Positions 1-6,542 of a DNA stretch of 15,662 nucleotides are shown one piece after another. The stretch is taken from positions 1 to 15,662 of the forward strand of contig JBBJMF010000069.1 in NCBI GenBank assembly GCA_037719575.1. The letters run 5' to 3'. The translations under genes and the position numbers were made by a program. The DNA is from JAWWPG01 sp037719575 (lineage in GTDB: Bacteria; Actinomycetota; Actinomycetes; Propionibacteriales; Nocardioidaceae). Numbering within the stretch: the stretch's first letter is position 1; each line of letters starts with the position of its first letter. The notes under the pieces are model-generated. The model was not told where the DNA came from. It did not search any database and worked only from the letters and a program-made list of their open reading frames with translations.

Positions 1-206
1 GTGCCCTGCAGCCCCTCCCACAGGTATCGGATGTTGCGGTTCTGGAAGACGTCGTTGAAGACCGTGCTCGTCATCACTCCCTCGGAGCGGAACCGCTGCA
101 CGACCCAGGCCGCGATCGCGAGGAGGAGCAGGCTGAACAGCACCGCGTAGACCTGGTGCCGTCGTCGCGCCCGCGGCCCTGGTGTGTCGAACAGGACGCT
201 GCTCAT
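1..206 (-). CDS. gluD: Polar amino-acid ABC transporter permease, N-terminal part (GluD-like)
   Basis: This is the inner-membrane permease of an amino-acid importer. Only the first 68 codons are present because the gene runs off the left edge of the window. The visible part starts MSSVLFDTPG, continues with a basic stretch (PRARRRHQ), and then has one hydrophobic segment at about residues 19-36 that would be the first membrane helix. The conserved EAA loop of the family lies outside the window. The ATG at 204-206 overlaps the stop codon of the upstream permease gene in an ATGA arrangement, so the two permeases are probably translationally coupled and form a heterodimer. The assignment as the second permease rests mainly on its place at the end of a gluABCD-type operon. 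Substrate specificity is inferred from the neighbours. Confidence 0.85.
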   Translation of the reverse strand, partial: MSSVLFDTPGPRARRRHQVYAVLFSLLLLAIAAWVVQRFRSEGVMTSTVFNDVFQNRNIRYLWEGLQG

Positions 207-871
207 GTGCTCACCCTCGCTCGGCGTTCGGCGAGGCGGGCGATGCCCGCGATCGACCAGACGATGACCATGTAGCCCAGCGCGAACGCCGCGATGATCC
301 ACCACTGGTCGCTTGTGTGGTTGTTGCGGAGCTTGCTCATCTGGAAGCTCGCCTCCGTCACGCCGGCCGCCAGGGCGACGCTGGTGTTCTTCGCGAGGGA
401 GATGTAGGTGTTGGCGAGCGGTGGGATCACCGCCCGGAACGCCTGGGGCAGGATCACGTTCGTCATCGACTGGCCGAACGTCATGCCGATCGAGCGGGCT
501 GCCTCCGCCTGGCCGACCGGGATCGAGTTGATCCCGGACCGCAGTGCCTCGCACACGAACGCCGCCGTGTAGAGACCCAGTCCCACGGTGGCTGCGACGA
601 AGAAGAAGTTGAAGTAGTCGTTGACGTCATACGTGAAGCCCACCTGCGGGAACGCGTCCCTGAAGAGGAACAGCACGAGCAGCAGCGGGGTGTTGCGGAA
701 GATCGTGATGTACGCCGTTCCCGTGCCGCGCATGATCGGGACGGGTGAGACCCGCATCGAGACCAGCACGGTGCCGACGACGAACGCGATCACCCCCGCG
801 CAGAGCAACAGCCACAGGGTCTTCTCGAAGCCTTCGACGACGAGCGAGAAGTTGTCGATGACGACGTTCAT
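203..871 (-). CDS. gluC: Glutamate/polar amino-acid ABC transporter permease (GluC-like)
   Basis: This 222-residue membrane protein is of the HisMQ/GltJK permease type and would form the translocation channel with the GluD-like partner. Hydrophobic segments are visible at about residues 19-38, 64-71, 88-106 and 191-208. The cytoplasmic EAA loop that docks on the ATPase is well conserved: EAL at 108-110, QAEAARSIG at 121-129 and LPQA at 141-144. Length and motifs are normal for the family. The ATG at 869-871 is preceded by an AAAGG SD-like sequence at about 7 bases. The 74-base gap to the preceding binding-protein gene contains a strong hairpin, which may lower permease expression relative to the binding protein. 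Glutamate is the likely substrate by synteny with corynebacterial gluABCD, but another polar amino acid is possible. Confidence 0.93.
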   Translation of the reverse strand: MNVVIDNFSLVVEGFEKTLWLLLCAGVIAFVVGTVLVSMRVSPVPIMRGTGTAYITIFRNTPLLLVLFLFRDAFPQVGFTYDVNDYFNFFFVAATVGLGLYTAAFVCEALRSGINSIPVGQAEAARSIGMTFGQSMTNVILPQAFRAVIPPLANTYISLAKNTSVALAAGVTEASFQMSKLRNNHTSDQWWIIAAFALGYMVIVWSIAGIARLAERRARVST

Positions 872-904
872 CGGGCCGCCTTTCGGTCAGCGTGTGGAGC
901 GCCT

Positions 905-932
905 GCTGGTGGCCCGATGAAGGGCCACCAGC
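905..932 (-). promoter_or_regulatory. Intercistronic hairpin between gluB and gluC
   Basis: A perfect 11-bp inverted repeat (905-915 GCTGGTGGCCC and 922-932 GGGCCACCAGC) with a 6-base loop lies 13 bases after the gluB stop codon. There is no T-run on the transcript side, so it does not look like a full intrinsic terminator. Stem-loops after binding-protein genes in ABC operons are known to stabilise the upstream message or cause partial termination, giving excess binding protein over permease. That role is inferred here. Confidence 0.7.
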
Positions 933-945
933 CGGCGGGCTCCTT

Positions 946-1830
946 CTACTGACAGGGGTCCATCGTCGGCGGTTCCGGGGTGTCGACGCCGGACTTGCCC
1001 AGCGTCTCCTCGAAGGCCTTCTTCCAGGTGCCGTCGTCCATGGCCTCCTGCAGGGTGTCGGTGATGTAGGTGCACATCGCCGAGTCGCCGAGCTTGTAGC
1101 CCACCCCGTAGCGCTCCTCGCTGAACGGCTCACCCACGACCTCGAGCGCGTCCGGGTCCTCCGCCGCGTAGCCGAGGAGGATCGCGCCGTCGGTCGTCAC
1201 GGCGTCGACCGTTCCGTTCGTCAGCTGGTCGACGCACTCGGAGTAGGTGTCGAGGGGAACCGGGTCGGCACCCTTGGCCTCGGCGGTGTCGAGGGACGTC
1301 GAGCCGCTCACCGAGCAGACCTTGATCCCGGCGAGGTCGTCCGGTCCGGCGATCTTCTCCTTGTCCTCCTCACGCACCATCAGCTGCTGGCCGGTCACGT
1401 AGTAGGGACCGGCCTGGCCCACGACCGCGCGACGCTCGTCGGTGATCGAGTACGACGCCAGCACGAGGTCGACGTCTCCACCCTGGAGGAAGGGCTCCCT
1501 GTTGTCGGAGATCGTCTCCTTCCAGGTGATGCCGCTGTCGTCGATTCCCAACCCGGCGGCCAGGACGCGAGCCATCTCGATGTCGAATCCCGTAGGCAGG
1601 TCGTCTCCTGGCTGAAGGAAACCGATGCCGGGTTGGTCGATCTTCACCCCGATGGTGATCTTGCCGGCCGCGGCCAGCTTCGCCATCGTCGTACCCTCGT
1701 CGAACGTGGGGTTATCGGCCACCGAGACGTCGACGTGGCCACCGGAGGTGCTGGCGTCGTCGCCGCATGCGGTCAACGCCAGAGCGAGCACGCCGCCGAG
1801 CGCCAGTGCCTTCATCTGCTTGAATCTCAT
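946..1830 (-). CDS. gluB: Amino-acid ABC transporter substrate-binding lipoprotein (GluB-like)
   Basis: This 294-residue extracytoplasmic binding protein captures the amino acid and delivers it to the GluCD permease. The N-terminus is a lipoprotein signal: MRFKQMK, a hydrophobic stretch at residues 8-19, then the lipobox LTAC with the acylated Cys at residue 22, followed by a Ser/Thr/Gly linker. The rest matches the SBP_bac_3 family, with IGVKIDQPGIGF near residue 60 and GFDIEMARVLAAGLG near residue 83. The ATG at 1828-1830 has an AAGGGG SD (1838-1843) 7 bases upstream. It is the second gene of the operon. The short gap to gluA carries two copies of the 10-mer CTTGCGTTGT (plus strand). Solute specificity cannot be read with certainty; glutamate is the best guess from operon layout. 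Confidence 0.93.
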   Translation of the reverse strand: MRFKQMKALALGGVLALALTACGDDASTSGGHVDVSVADNPTFDEGTTMAKLAAAGKITIGVKIDQPGIGFLQPGDDLPTGFDIEMARVLAAGLGIDDSGITWKETISDNREPFLQGGDVDLVLASYSITDERRAVVGQAGPYYVTGQQLMVREEDKEKIAGPDDLAGIKVCSVSGSTSLDTAEAKGADPVPLDTYSECVDQLTNGTVDAVTTDGAILLGYAAEDPDALEVVGEPFSEERYGVGYKLGDSAMCTYITDTLQEAMDDGTWKKAFEETLGKSGVDTPEPPTMDPCQ

Positions 1831-1840
1831 CTGTTGTCCC

Positions 1841-1885
1841 CTTGCGTTGTCGTGCCGTCCCCGGGCGTCGCCCGGCTTGCGTTGT
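1841..1885. repeat. Two direct copies of a 10-mer flanking a small GC hairpin between gluA and gluB
   Basis: CTTGCGTTGT occurs at 1841-1850 and again at 1876-1885, 35 bp apart. Between them lies a 6-bp stem CCGGGC/GCCCGG with a 3-base loop (1861-1875). The arrangement sits wholly in the 85-bp gap between gluA and gluB. It could be an mRNA structure or a binding site, but no regulator is recognised and chance is possible. Confidence 0.35.
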
Positions 1886-1915
1886 AGGGGTCAGCGCCTC
1901 CTCGTGTCGCTGTCA

Positions 1916-2692
1916 TCAGTGCTTCAGGATCTTGCCGAGGAAGTCCCTGGCCCTATCACTCTGGGGGTTGTCGAAGAACTCCTCCGGGCTGGCTTCCTCG
2001 ACGACCTGGCCGTCGGCCATGAAGACGACCCGGTTCGCTGCGGTCCTGGCGAAGCCCATCTCGTGAGTCACGACCACCATCGTCATGCCGTCCTTCGCCA
2101 GCTCGACCATCACGTCGAGGACCTCGGAGATCATCTCGGGGTCGAGCGCCGACGTGGGCTCGTCGAACAGCATCACCTTGGGCTGCATCGCGAGGGCCCT
2201 GGCGATCGCCACCCGCTGCTGCTGACCACCGGACAGCTGCGCGGGGTACTTGCCGGCCTGCTCTGCCACCCCGACCCGCTCGAGCAGCTTCATGGCGCGC
2301 TCCCTGGCCTCGGTGGACGACTGCTTGCGCACCTTGATCGGCCCGAGGGCGACGTTGTCGAGAACCGTCTTGTGGGCGAAGAGGTTGAACGCCTGGAACA
2401 CCATGCCGACCTCTGCCCGCAGGTTGGCGAGCTCCTTGCCCTCGCTCGGCAACAGCGTGTCGTCGAGCCGGATCTCGCCTTCGTCGATGGGCTCCAGGCG
2501 GTTGATGGCTCTGCACAGCGTGGACTTGCCCGACCCGGAAGGGCCGATGACGACGACGACCTCCCCCTTGGCCACGCTGAGGTCGATGTCCTTCAGCACA
2601 TGAAGGTCGCCGAACCACTTGTTGACTCCTCGCAGCGTCACGAGATCGTCGCCGCGGTGCGTCTCCGACTCGAGGGACGGTGCGTCAGCCAT
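1916..2692 (-). CDS. gluA: Amino-acid ABC transporter ATP-binding protein (GluA-like)
   Basis: This 258-residue cytoplasmic ATPase powers the importer. All ABC motifs are intact: Walker A GPSGSGKST at residues 50-58, Q-loop Gln at 100, signature LSGGQQQR at 153-160, Walker B MLFDEP at 174-179 with the following D-loop SALD, and the H-loop His at 210 (THEMGFA). Length is typical of GlnQ/HisP-class subunits. The first 15 residues (MADAPSLESETHRGD) are a short extra N-terminal tail compared with the minimal family core. It is the first gene of the gluABCD operon. No SD is visible before the ATG at 2690-2692; instead a TANNNT box lies 5 bases upstream, suggesting a leaderless transcript. A downstream start is possible but would not change the function. 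Confidence 0.96.
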   Translation of the reverse strand: MADAPSLESETHRGDDLVTLRGVNKWFGDLHVLKDIDLSVAKGEVVVVIGPSGSGKSTLCRAINRLEPIDEGEIRLDDTLLPSEGKELANLRAEVGMVFQAFNLFAHKTVLDNVALGPIKVRKQSSTEARERAMKLLERVGVAEQAGKYPAQLSGGQQQRVAIARALAMQPKVMLFDEPTSALDPEMISEVLDVMVELAKDGMTMVVVTHEMGFARTAANRVVFMADGQVVEEASPEEFFDNPQSDRARDFLGKILKH

Positions 2693-2697
2693 GCCTC

Positions 2698-2727
2698 AAC
2701 CTACATAACCCCGCGGCGTGTTGTCAC
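2698..2727 (-). promoter_or_regulatory. Candidate leaderless promoter of gluABCD
   Basis: On the minus strand GTGACA (2727-2722) is separated by 18 bases from TAGGTT (2703-2698), a TANNNT actinobacterial -10 box. The ATG of gluA begins only 5 bases after it, so transcription would start at or next to the A of the start codon. The whole upstream gap is 48 bp, and there is no SD. Assignment is by motif and spacing only. Confidence 0.45.
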
Positions 2728-2740
2728 CAACGCGGCCGGC

Positions 2741-3709
2741 TCACGCCAGGTCCACCAGGACCTTGCCGGTGGCGTTCGACTCCTGGGCCTCGTGAGCGGC
2801 GGCGATGTCGTCAAGGGTGAACCTGTGCGTGGGCAGCGTGGTGAGCGCGCCCGCCTCGAGCGCCTCGGTGATCGCAACCGCCGCCGACTCGAGCTGGGGC
2901 CGAGGGACGCCGTACAGCAGCACGAAGCGCAGCGTCACGTTCGCACTCATGCAGGCCCGGACGGGCAGCGTCGGGTCGGTGCCGCTCGCGGCGTAGGAGA
3001 CGATCGTGGTCTCCGGTCCGGCGAGCTGGAGGTCCATCGCCAGGTTGGCGCCCACGTTGACCTCGACGATCCGGTCCATCCGCGGCGCGAACGCCGTGAG
3101 CTGGTCGAGCGCACCGTCGGCCGTGTAGTCGACGACGGCATGGGCACCGGCCGCGATCGCCAGCTCGCCCTTCTCTGGCCCACTCACGGTGCTGACCACG
3201 CGGGCACCCGACCTGCGTGCCAGCTCGATGGTGAAGTGCCCCACCGCCCCCGCGCCGCCGGCGACGAGGACGCTCTTGCCCTCAAGGGATCCGTCGGCGA
3301 AAAGACAGTGGTGGGCCGTCATGGCGGGCACCCCGAGGTGGGCACCGAGCTCGAACGAGGCGCTGTCCGGCAACGCGACTGCCTGCGCGTCGGGTACGAC
3401 TGTCCACTCGGCGGCGCTGCCCCACCTGTCGGTGGCTGCCATCCACAGCCAGACCCGCTGGCCGACCCGCGCCTCGTCGACGCCTGACCCGACCGCGTCG
3501 ATGACGCCGGCTCCGTCCTGGTGCGGGATCTGGAAGGCGTCGATCGGGCGCGGGACGGCGCCGCTGCGCGCCTTGACGTCGGTCGGGTTGACCGCAGAGA
3601 CGTGCACCCGGACCCGCACCTCGCCGGGTCCCGGCCCCGGCCGGTCGACGTCCTCGACGTGCAGCACGTCGCGTGCCTCGCCGGTCTCGCGATAGACCGC
3701 AGCCCTCAT
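2741..3709 (-). CDS. Zinc-independent quinone oxidoreductase-like MDR enzyme
   Basis: This 322-residue protein belongs to the medium-chain dehydrogenase/reductase superfamily, zeta-crystallin/quinone oxidoreductase branch. These enzymes use NADPH to reduce quinones or enones in the cytoplasm. The N-terminal GroES-like catalytic domain runs to about residue 120. The Rossmann domain carries the dinucleotide motif AGGAGAVG at 140-147. The Cys/His zinc ligands of classical alcohol dehydrogenases are absent, as expected for this branch. The end (SNATGKVLVDLA) matches the usual C-terminal GKxVL-type signature. The ATG at 3707-3709 overlaps the stop of the upstream monooxygenase (ATGA), implying translational coupling and a shared pathway. 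The frame stays open upstream, but the MRAAVY start is the family N-terminus. The true substrate is unknown. Confidence 0.9.
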   Translation of the reverse strand: MRAAVYRETGEARDVLHVEDVDRPGPGPGEVRVRVHVSAVNPTDVKARSGAVPRPIDAFQIPHQDGAGVIDAVGSGVDEARVGQRVWLWMAATDRWGSAAEWTVVPDAQAVALPDSASFELGAHLGVPAMTAHHCLFADGSLEGKSVLVAGGAGAVGHFTIELARRSGARVVSTVSGPEKGELAIAAGAHAVVDYTADGALDQLTAFAPRMDRIVEVNVGANLAMDLQLAGPETTIVSYAASGTDPTLPVRACMSANVTLRFVLLYGVPRPQLESAAVAITEALEAGALTTLPTHRFTLDDIAAAHEAQESNATGKVLVDLA

Positions 3710-5208
3710 GCTCGTGCTCCTTCGCGGATCTGGCGGTTGGGTTGGCTCCGACCCGGGTCGAGCCGGTAGTCGCGCCGGCGCAGTCGGCGGGTCCTGAGCC
3801 AGTAGCGCACCGTCGACCTCGGCCAGATGGAGATGTTGCGTCCGGTGTCGTCGAGATACCAGCTCCGACAACCCGACTGCCAGACGGTGCCGACCAGGTC
3901 GTCCTGAACCGCCTGCACGCTTTGCTCCTGGGCCTCTGGCCGGACGTCGACCGCCCGCGCCCCGACGCCGTCGAGAAGGCGCAGCGCCGAGAGCACGAAG
4001 GAGATCTGGGACTCGATCATGAAGACCACAGAGGAGTGCCCGAGACCGGTGTTCGGGCCGAGCAGCAGGAAGAGGTTGGGGAACCCGGAGACCATGATCC
4101 CCAGGTGTGCGTTGACACCGTGTGCCCAAGTCTCGTTGAGCACGACACCGTCCCGGCCGACGATGTCCATGTGCTTCACGTTGGCACTAACGTCGAACCC
4201 GGTGGCGAGGACCACAGTGTCGACGGGCCGCTCGACGCCTGAGGTGTCGACGATGCCGCGCGGAGTGAAGCACCCGATGCCGCTGGTGACGAGTGCGACG
4301 TTCGGCTTCTGGACGGCCGGGTAGAAGTCGCTGGACAGCAGCGCCCGCTTGCAGCCGAACTCGTAGGTCGGGGTCAGCCGGGCCCGCAGGTCGGCGTCCT
4401 GCACCTTGCGCTCGAGGTATCGGCGCGCCATGCGCTCGGCGACCGGCTGCAGTCGCGCCGACACTGTGAATCCGACTCCGCGCGCCTCGAGGCTCCAGTA
4501 GACCCGGTTGCGCGCCAGCCGGAGCGCTGCCGGGTGCCGTCGGAAACGCTCGTGCTCCGCCGCCCGGATCGCTCGGTCGGGGCGCGGCAGGATCCAGGCG
4601 GGGGTCCGCTGGTAGACGTCGAGGTGCTTCACCCGGTCCGCGATCGCCGGCACCACCTGCACGCCGCTCGCGCCGGTGCCGACGACCGCCACCCGCTGCC
4701 CCGTGAGGTCGAGGTCGTGCCGCCAGGTTGCCGAGTGGAACGTCGTACCGGAGAAGGACCCGAGACCTGCGATCTCAGGGATCTTCGGGACGTGCAGCGC
4801 CCCGATCCCGGAGACCAGCACCCGGCAGCTGATCGGCCTCGAGCCCATCACCTCCAGCAGCCACCGCCCGGCCGCCTCGTCCCAGGTGGCCGACGTGACC
4901 TCCGCGCCGTACTCGAGATGCGGCCCCAGGCCGTACCGCTTCGAGCAGTCGCGGAGGTAGTCCCAGATCTCGCGCTGCGGCGAGAACATCCGGGTCCAGC
5001 GCGGGTTCTGCGCGAACGAGTACGAGTAGAGGTACGACGGGATGTCGCAGGCGCACCCGGGATAGCTGTTGTCGCGCCAGGTGCCGCCCAGGTCGGCCGC
5101 CCTCTCCAAGATGATGAAATCGTCACGCCCCTCCTGCCTCAGCCGGATCGCCATCCCGAGGCCGGCAAACCCGCTTCCGATGATCACGATGTCGACGCTG
5201 CGAGGCAC
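3706..5208 (-). CDS. Flavin-containing (Baeyer-Villiger type) monooxygenase
   Basis: This 500-residue FAD- and NADPH-binding monooxygenase would insert oxygen into ketones or oxidise heteroatoms. The FAD motif GSGFAG is at 11-16, followed by GGTWRDNSYPG at 41-51. The second Rossmann motif GTGASG is at 177-182, and ATGFD at 335-339 is the usual FAD/NADPH-linking element. The Baeyer-Villiger fingerprint F-x-G-x3-H-x3-W is present at 152-162 (FSGTTFHSATW), but the next residue is Arg rather than the common Pro or Asp. The start is GTG at 5206-5208, immediately before the FAD strand. No SD is seen; a TANNNT box lies 6 bases upstream. It forms a two-gene operon with the downstream MDR enzyme. An N-hydroxylating relative remains an alternative to a true Baeyer-Villiger enzyme. 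Confidence 0.92.
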   Translation of the reverse strand: MPRSVDIVIIGSGFAGLGMAIRLRQEGRDDFIILERAADLGGTWRDNSYPGCACDIPSYLYSYSFAQNPRWTRMFSPQREIWDYLRDCSKRYGLGPHLEYGAEVTSATWDEAAGRWLLEVMGSRPISCRVLVSGIGALHVPKIPEIAGLGSFSGTTFHSATWRHDLDLTGQRVAVVGTGASGVQVVPAIADRVKHLDVYQRTPAWILPRPDRAIRAAEHERFRRHPAALRLARNRVYWSLEARGVGFTVSARLQPVAERMARRYLERKVQDADLRARLTPTYEFGCKRALLSSDFYPAVQKPNVALVTSGIGCFTPRGIVDTSGVERPVDTVVLATGFDVSANVKHMDIVGRDGVVLNETWAHGVNAHLGIMVSGFPNLFLLLGPNTGLGHSSVVFMIESQISFVLSALRLLDGVGARAVDVRPEAQEQSVQAVQDDLVGTVWQSGCRSWYLDDTGRNISIWPRSTVRYWLRTRRLRRRDYRLDPGRSQPNRQIREGARA

Positions 5209-5214
5209 GGGCCG

Positions 5215-5255
5215 ACGCTAGCACCGGCGAAACAGTCGCTGGCCGGCGTTAACGT
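5215..5255. promoter_or_regulatory. Divergent pair of candidate leaderless promoters
   Basis: The 53-bp gap between the monooxygenase and the luciferase-like gene holds two outward-facing TANNNT boxes. TAGCGT (minus strand, 5220-5215) is followed by 6 bases and the GTG start. TAACGT (plus strand, 5250-5255) is followed by 6 bases and the ATG start. Neither gene has an SD sequence. The boxes are 29 bp apart, so the two polymerase footprints would overlap. Clear -35 boxes were not found. Confidence 0.45.
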
Positions 5256-5261
5256 CGTGGG

Positions 5262-6116
5262 ATGAGGTTCGGGTTCGTGGTTCCGTATGCCGATGCCCGT
5301 GAGTTCGCGGGGATCGCCGCGCTGGGTGAGCGCTCCGGCTGGGATGGCGTGTTCACCTGGGAGGCGTTGTTCGGCGTGGACGCCTGGGTCTCGCTCGCGG
5401 CGGCGGCGATGGTGACCGAACGCATCAGGCTCGGCACGCTGCTGACGCCGGTGTCGCGCTGGAAGCCGTGGGACCTGGCGTCACGGGTCGGAACCGTCGA
5501 TCGGCTCAGCGGCGGTCGGGCCATCATGGGCGCCGGACTGGGGGCGCTGCATGATGGCTGGCTGGCGTTCGAGGCCGACGAGGGCCGGAAGGCACGGGCG
5601 CAGAAGGTCGACGAGTGCCTGGCGATCTACGCCGGTCTGATGGCTGGCCAACCATTCGCGTTCGAGGGTGAGCACTACTGCGCTAAGCCCACCGACTTCA
5701 TGCTGCCCGACCCGCCCGTCCAGCGGCCGCACCCTCGGGTCTGGATGGTCGGTGCCCAGATGCTGGGTCGCGAGCGTCAGCCGTCGCTCGATCGCGCGGC
5801 CCGCTGGGAGGGGCTCATCCCGCAGGTAGTCGATCCCAACGCCCAGCGGAGAAAAGGCGGCATCGAGGAGTTCGCCACGATCGTCACCGACGTGCTGGCT
5901 CGGCGGTCTGCCGCCGGACTGGATCTGCGGGGGTACGACGTGATCCTCGAAGCCGACAGCACGGGGGAGTTCATCAAGCGCGAACCGGCGGACCCGTCGG
6001 CCTGGGCCGACGCGGGAGCGACCTGGTGGGTCGAGTCCTGGTGGGCCTTGGAGCGCGGCGAGCGGGGAATTGACGAACTGCGTCGCCGCATCTCCGCCGG
6101 CCCGCCGGCACTCTGA
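5262..6116 (+). CDS. LLM-class (luciferase-like) flavin/F420-dependent oxidoreductase
   Basis: This 284-residue TIM-barrel protein is of the bacterial luciferase-like family. In actinobacteria most members use reduced F420 or FMN for hydride transfer or monooxygenation. The N-terminus MRFGFVVPYADAREFAG matches barrel strand 1. The conserved middle section includes RIRLGTLLTPVSRWKPWDLA at about 54-73, then DRLSGGRAIMGAG at about 80-92. The C-terminal half has WMVGAQMLGRERQPSLDRAARW, with the typical sequence of bundle helices. Length is slightly short for the family (usually about 280-350). The ATG at 5262 directly follows a TANNNT box. It is divergent from the monooxygenase operon, and a shared catabolic or detoxification role is possible. 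Cofactor choice cannot be settled from sequence alone. Confidence 0.9.
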   Translation: MRFGFVVPYADAREFAGIAALGERSGWDGVFTWEALFGVDAWVSLAAAAMVTERIRLGTLLTPVSRWKPWDLASRVGTVDRLSGGRAIMGAGLGALHDGWLAFEADEGRKARAQKVDECLAIYAGLMAGQPFAFEGEHYCAKPTDFMLPDPPVQRPHPRVWMVGAQMLGRERQPSLDRAARWEGLIPQVVDPNAQRRKGGIEEFATIVTDVLARRSAAGLDLRGYDVILEADSTGEFIKREPADPSAWADAGATWWVESWWALERGERGIDELRRRISAGPPAL

Positions 6117-6142
6117 CGAGTCTGTTAGTGGAGCCATAACTT
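6113..6142 (+). promoter_or_regulatory. Candidate promoter of the antitoxin gene
   Basis: CTGACG (6113-6118) and TAACTT (6137-6142), a TANNNT box, are spaced by 18 bases in front of the antitoxin. The -35 overlaps the stop codon of the preceding gene. TTGTACC follows at 6141-6147; known YefM-YoeB operators contain TGTACA-like cores, so this may be half of an autoregulatory site. Motif evidence only. Confidence 0.35.
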
Positions 6143-6165
6143 GTACCACCGTTCAGGAGGCTGAG

Positions 6166-6411
6166 ATGGCGATCACTGCGAGCGAGGCACGCAGGAACCT
6201 GTTCCCACTGATCGAGCAGGTCAACGGTGACCGCACCCCGATCGAAATAACCTCGCGGCGCGGCGATGCCGTGCTGCTGTCCCGAGCCGACTACGACGCG
6301 CTGGCGGAGACCGCCCACCTGCTGCGGGTGCCCGCGAACGCCATGCGCCTGATCGAGAGCCTGCAGCAGGCGCGGACAGGGCAGCGAGAACGGCACGATC
6401 TGGCGCAGTGA
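6166..6411 (+). CDS. Type II antitoxin, Phd/YefM family
   Basis: This 81-residue antitoxin would bind and neutralise a YoeB/Txe-type mRNA interferase and repress its own promoter. The N-terminal DNA-binding fold is recognisable from MAITASEARRNLFPLIEQVN (residues 1-20), then the PIEITSRRGDAVLLSRADYDAL core (25-46), which is the family hallmark. The C-terminal third, which wraps the toxin, contains LLRVPANAMRLIESL (52-66). The start is the ATG at 6166, with a textbook AGGAGG (6155-6160) 5 bases upstream; the frame is open further upstream but those residues overlap the previous gene. Its stop overlaps the GTG of the toxin remnant (GTGA). The gene looks full length and intact, whereas its partner does not, so it may be an orphan antitoxin or may cross-react with other toxins. 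Confidence 0.93.
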   Translation: MAITASEARRNLFPLIEQVNGDRTPIEITSRRGDAVLLSRADYDALAETAHLLRVPANAMRLIESLQQARTGQRERHDLAQ

Positions 6412-6515
6412 GGCTGGTCTTCACGCCGCACGGATGGGGCGACTACACCAACTGGCTCGGAGCTGACCGCGCCACCCTGAAGCGCATCTTGCAGGCTCGT
6501 TTCCACTACCGGTAA
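6408..6515 (+). pseudogene. Internally deleted YoeB/Txe-type toxin remnant
   Basis: Starting at the GTG at 6408 that overlaps the antitoxin stop, an open frame of 35 codons reads VRLVFTPHGWGDYTNWLG, then ADRATLKRI, then LQARFHYR and TAA. The first 27 residues match the N-terminus of YoeB/Txe toxins (usually about 84-90 residues). The last 7-8 match their extreme C-terminus, where E. coli YoeB ends ACRYHY. The roughly 50 residues in between are missing, and the reading frame is preserved across the junction at KRI/LQAR. The His-Tyr end is kept, but the regions that hold the catalytic Glu46 and Arg65 of YoeB are gone, so no ribonuclease activity is expected. The remnant is too short to be a functional toxin but could still be translated by coupling. 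Confidence 0.82.
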
Positions 6516-6542
6516 CGCCTACATCTGCCACTGGGAGGCGAG

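Noticed and set aside
2717..2734. CGTGTTG/CAACGCG stem in the gap before gluA as a terminator for the MDR gene
   Set aside because: It lies upstream of gluA after the MDR stop in the wrong orientation: the MDR gene is transcribed away from it, and on the minus strand the G-T pair becomes a mismatch.
1625..3487. A 620-codon open frame on the plus strand opposite gluB, gluA and the MDR gene
   Set aside because: It spans three well-supported genes on the other strand, has no family similarity that I can see, and is the usual antisense shadow of GC-rich coding DNA.
6516..6540. CGCCT/AGGCG inverted repeat between the toxin remnant and the serine hydrolase as a two-way terminator
   Set aside because: The stem is only 5 bp with a 15-base loop and no T-run, so it could easily be chance.
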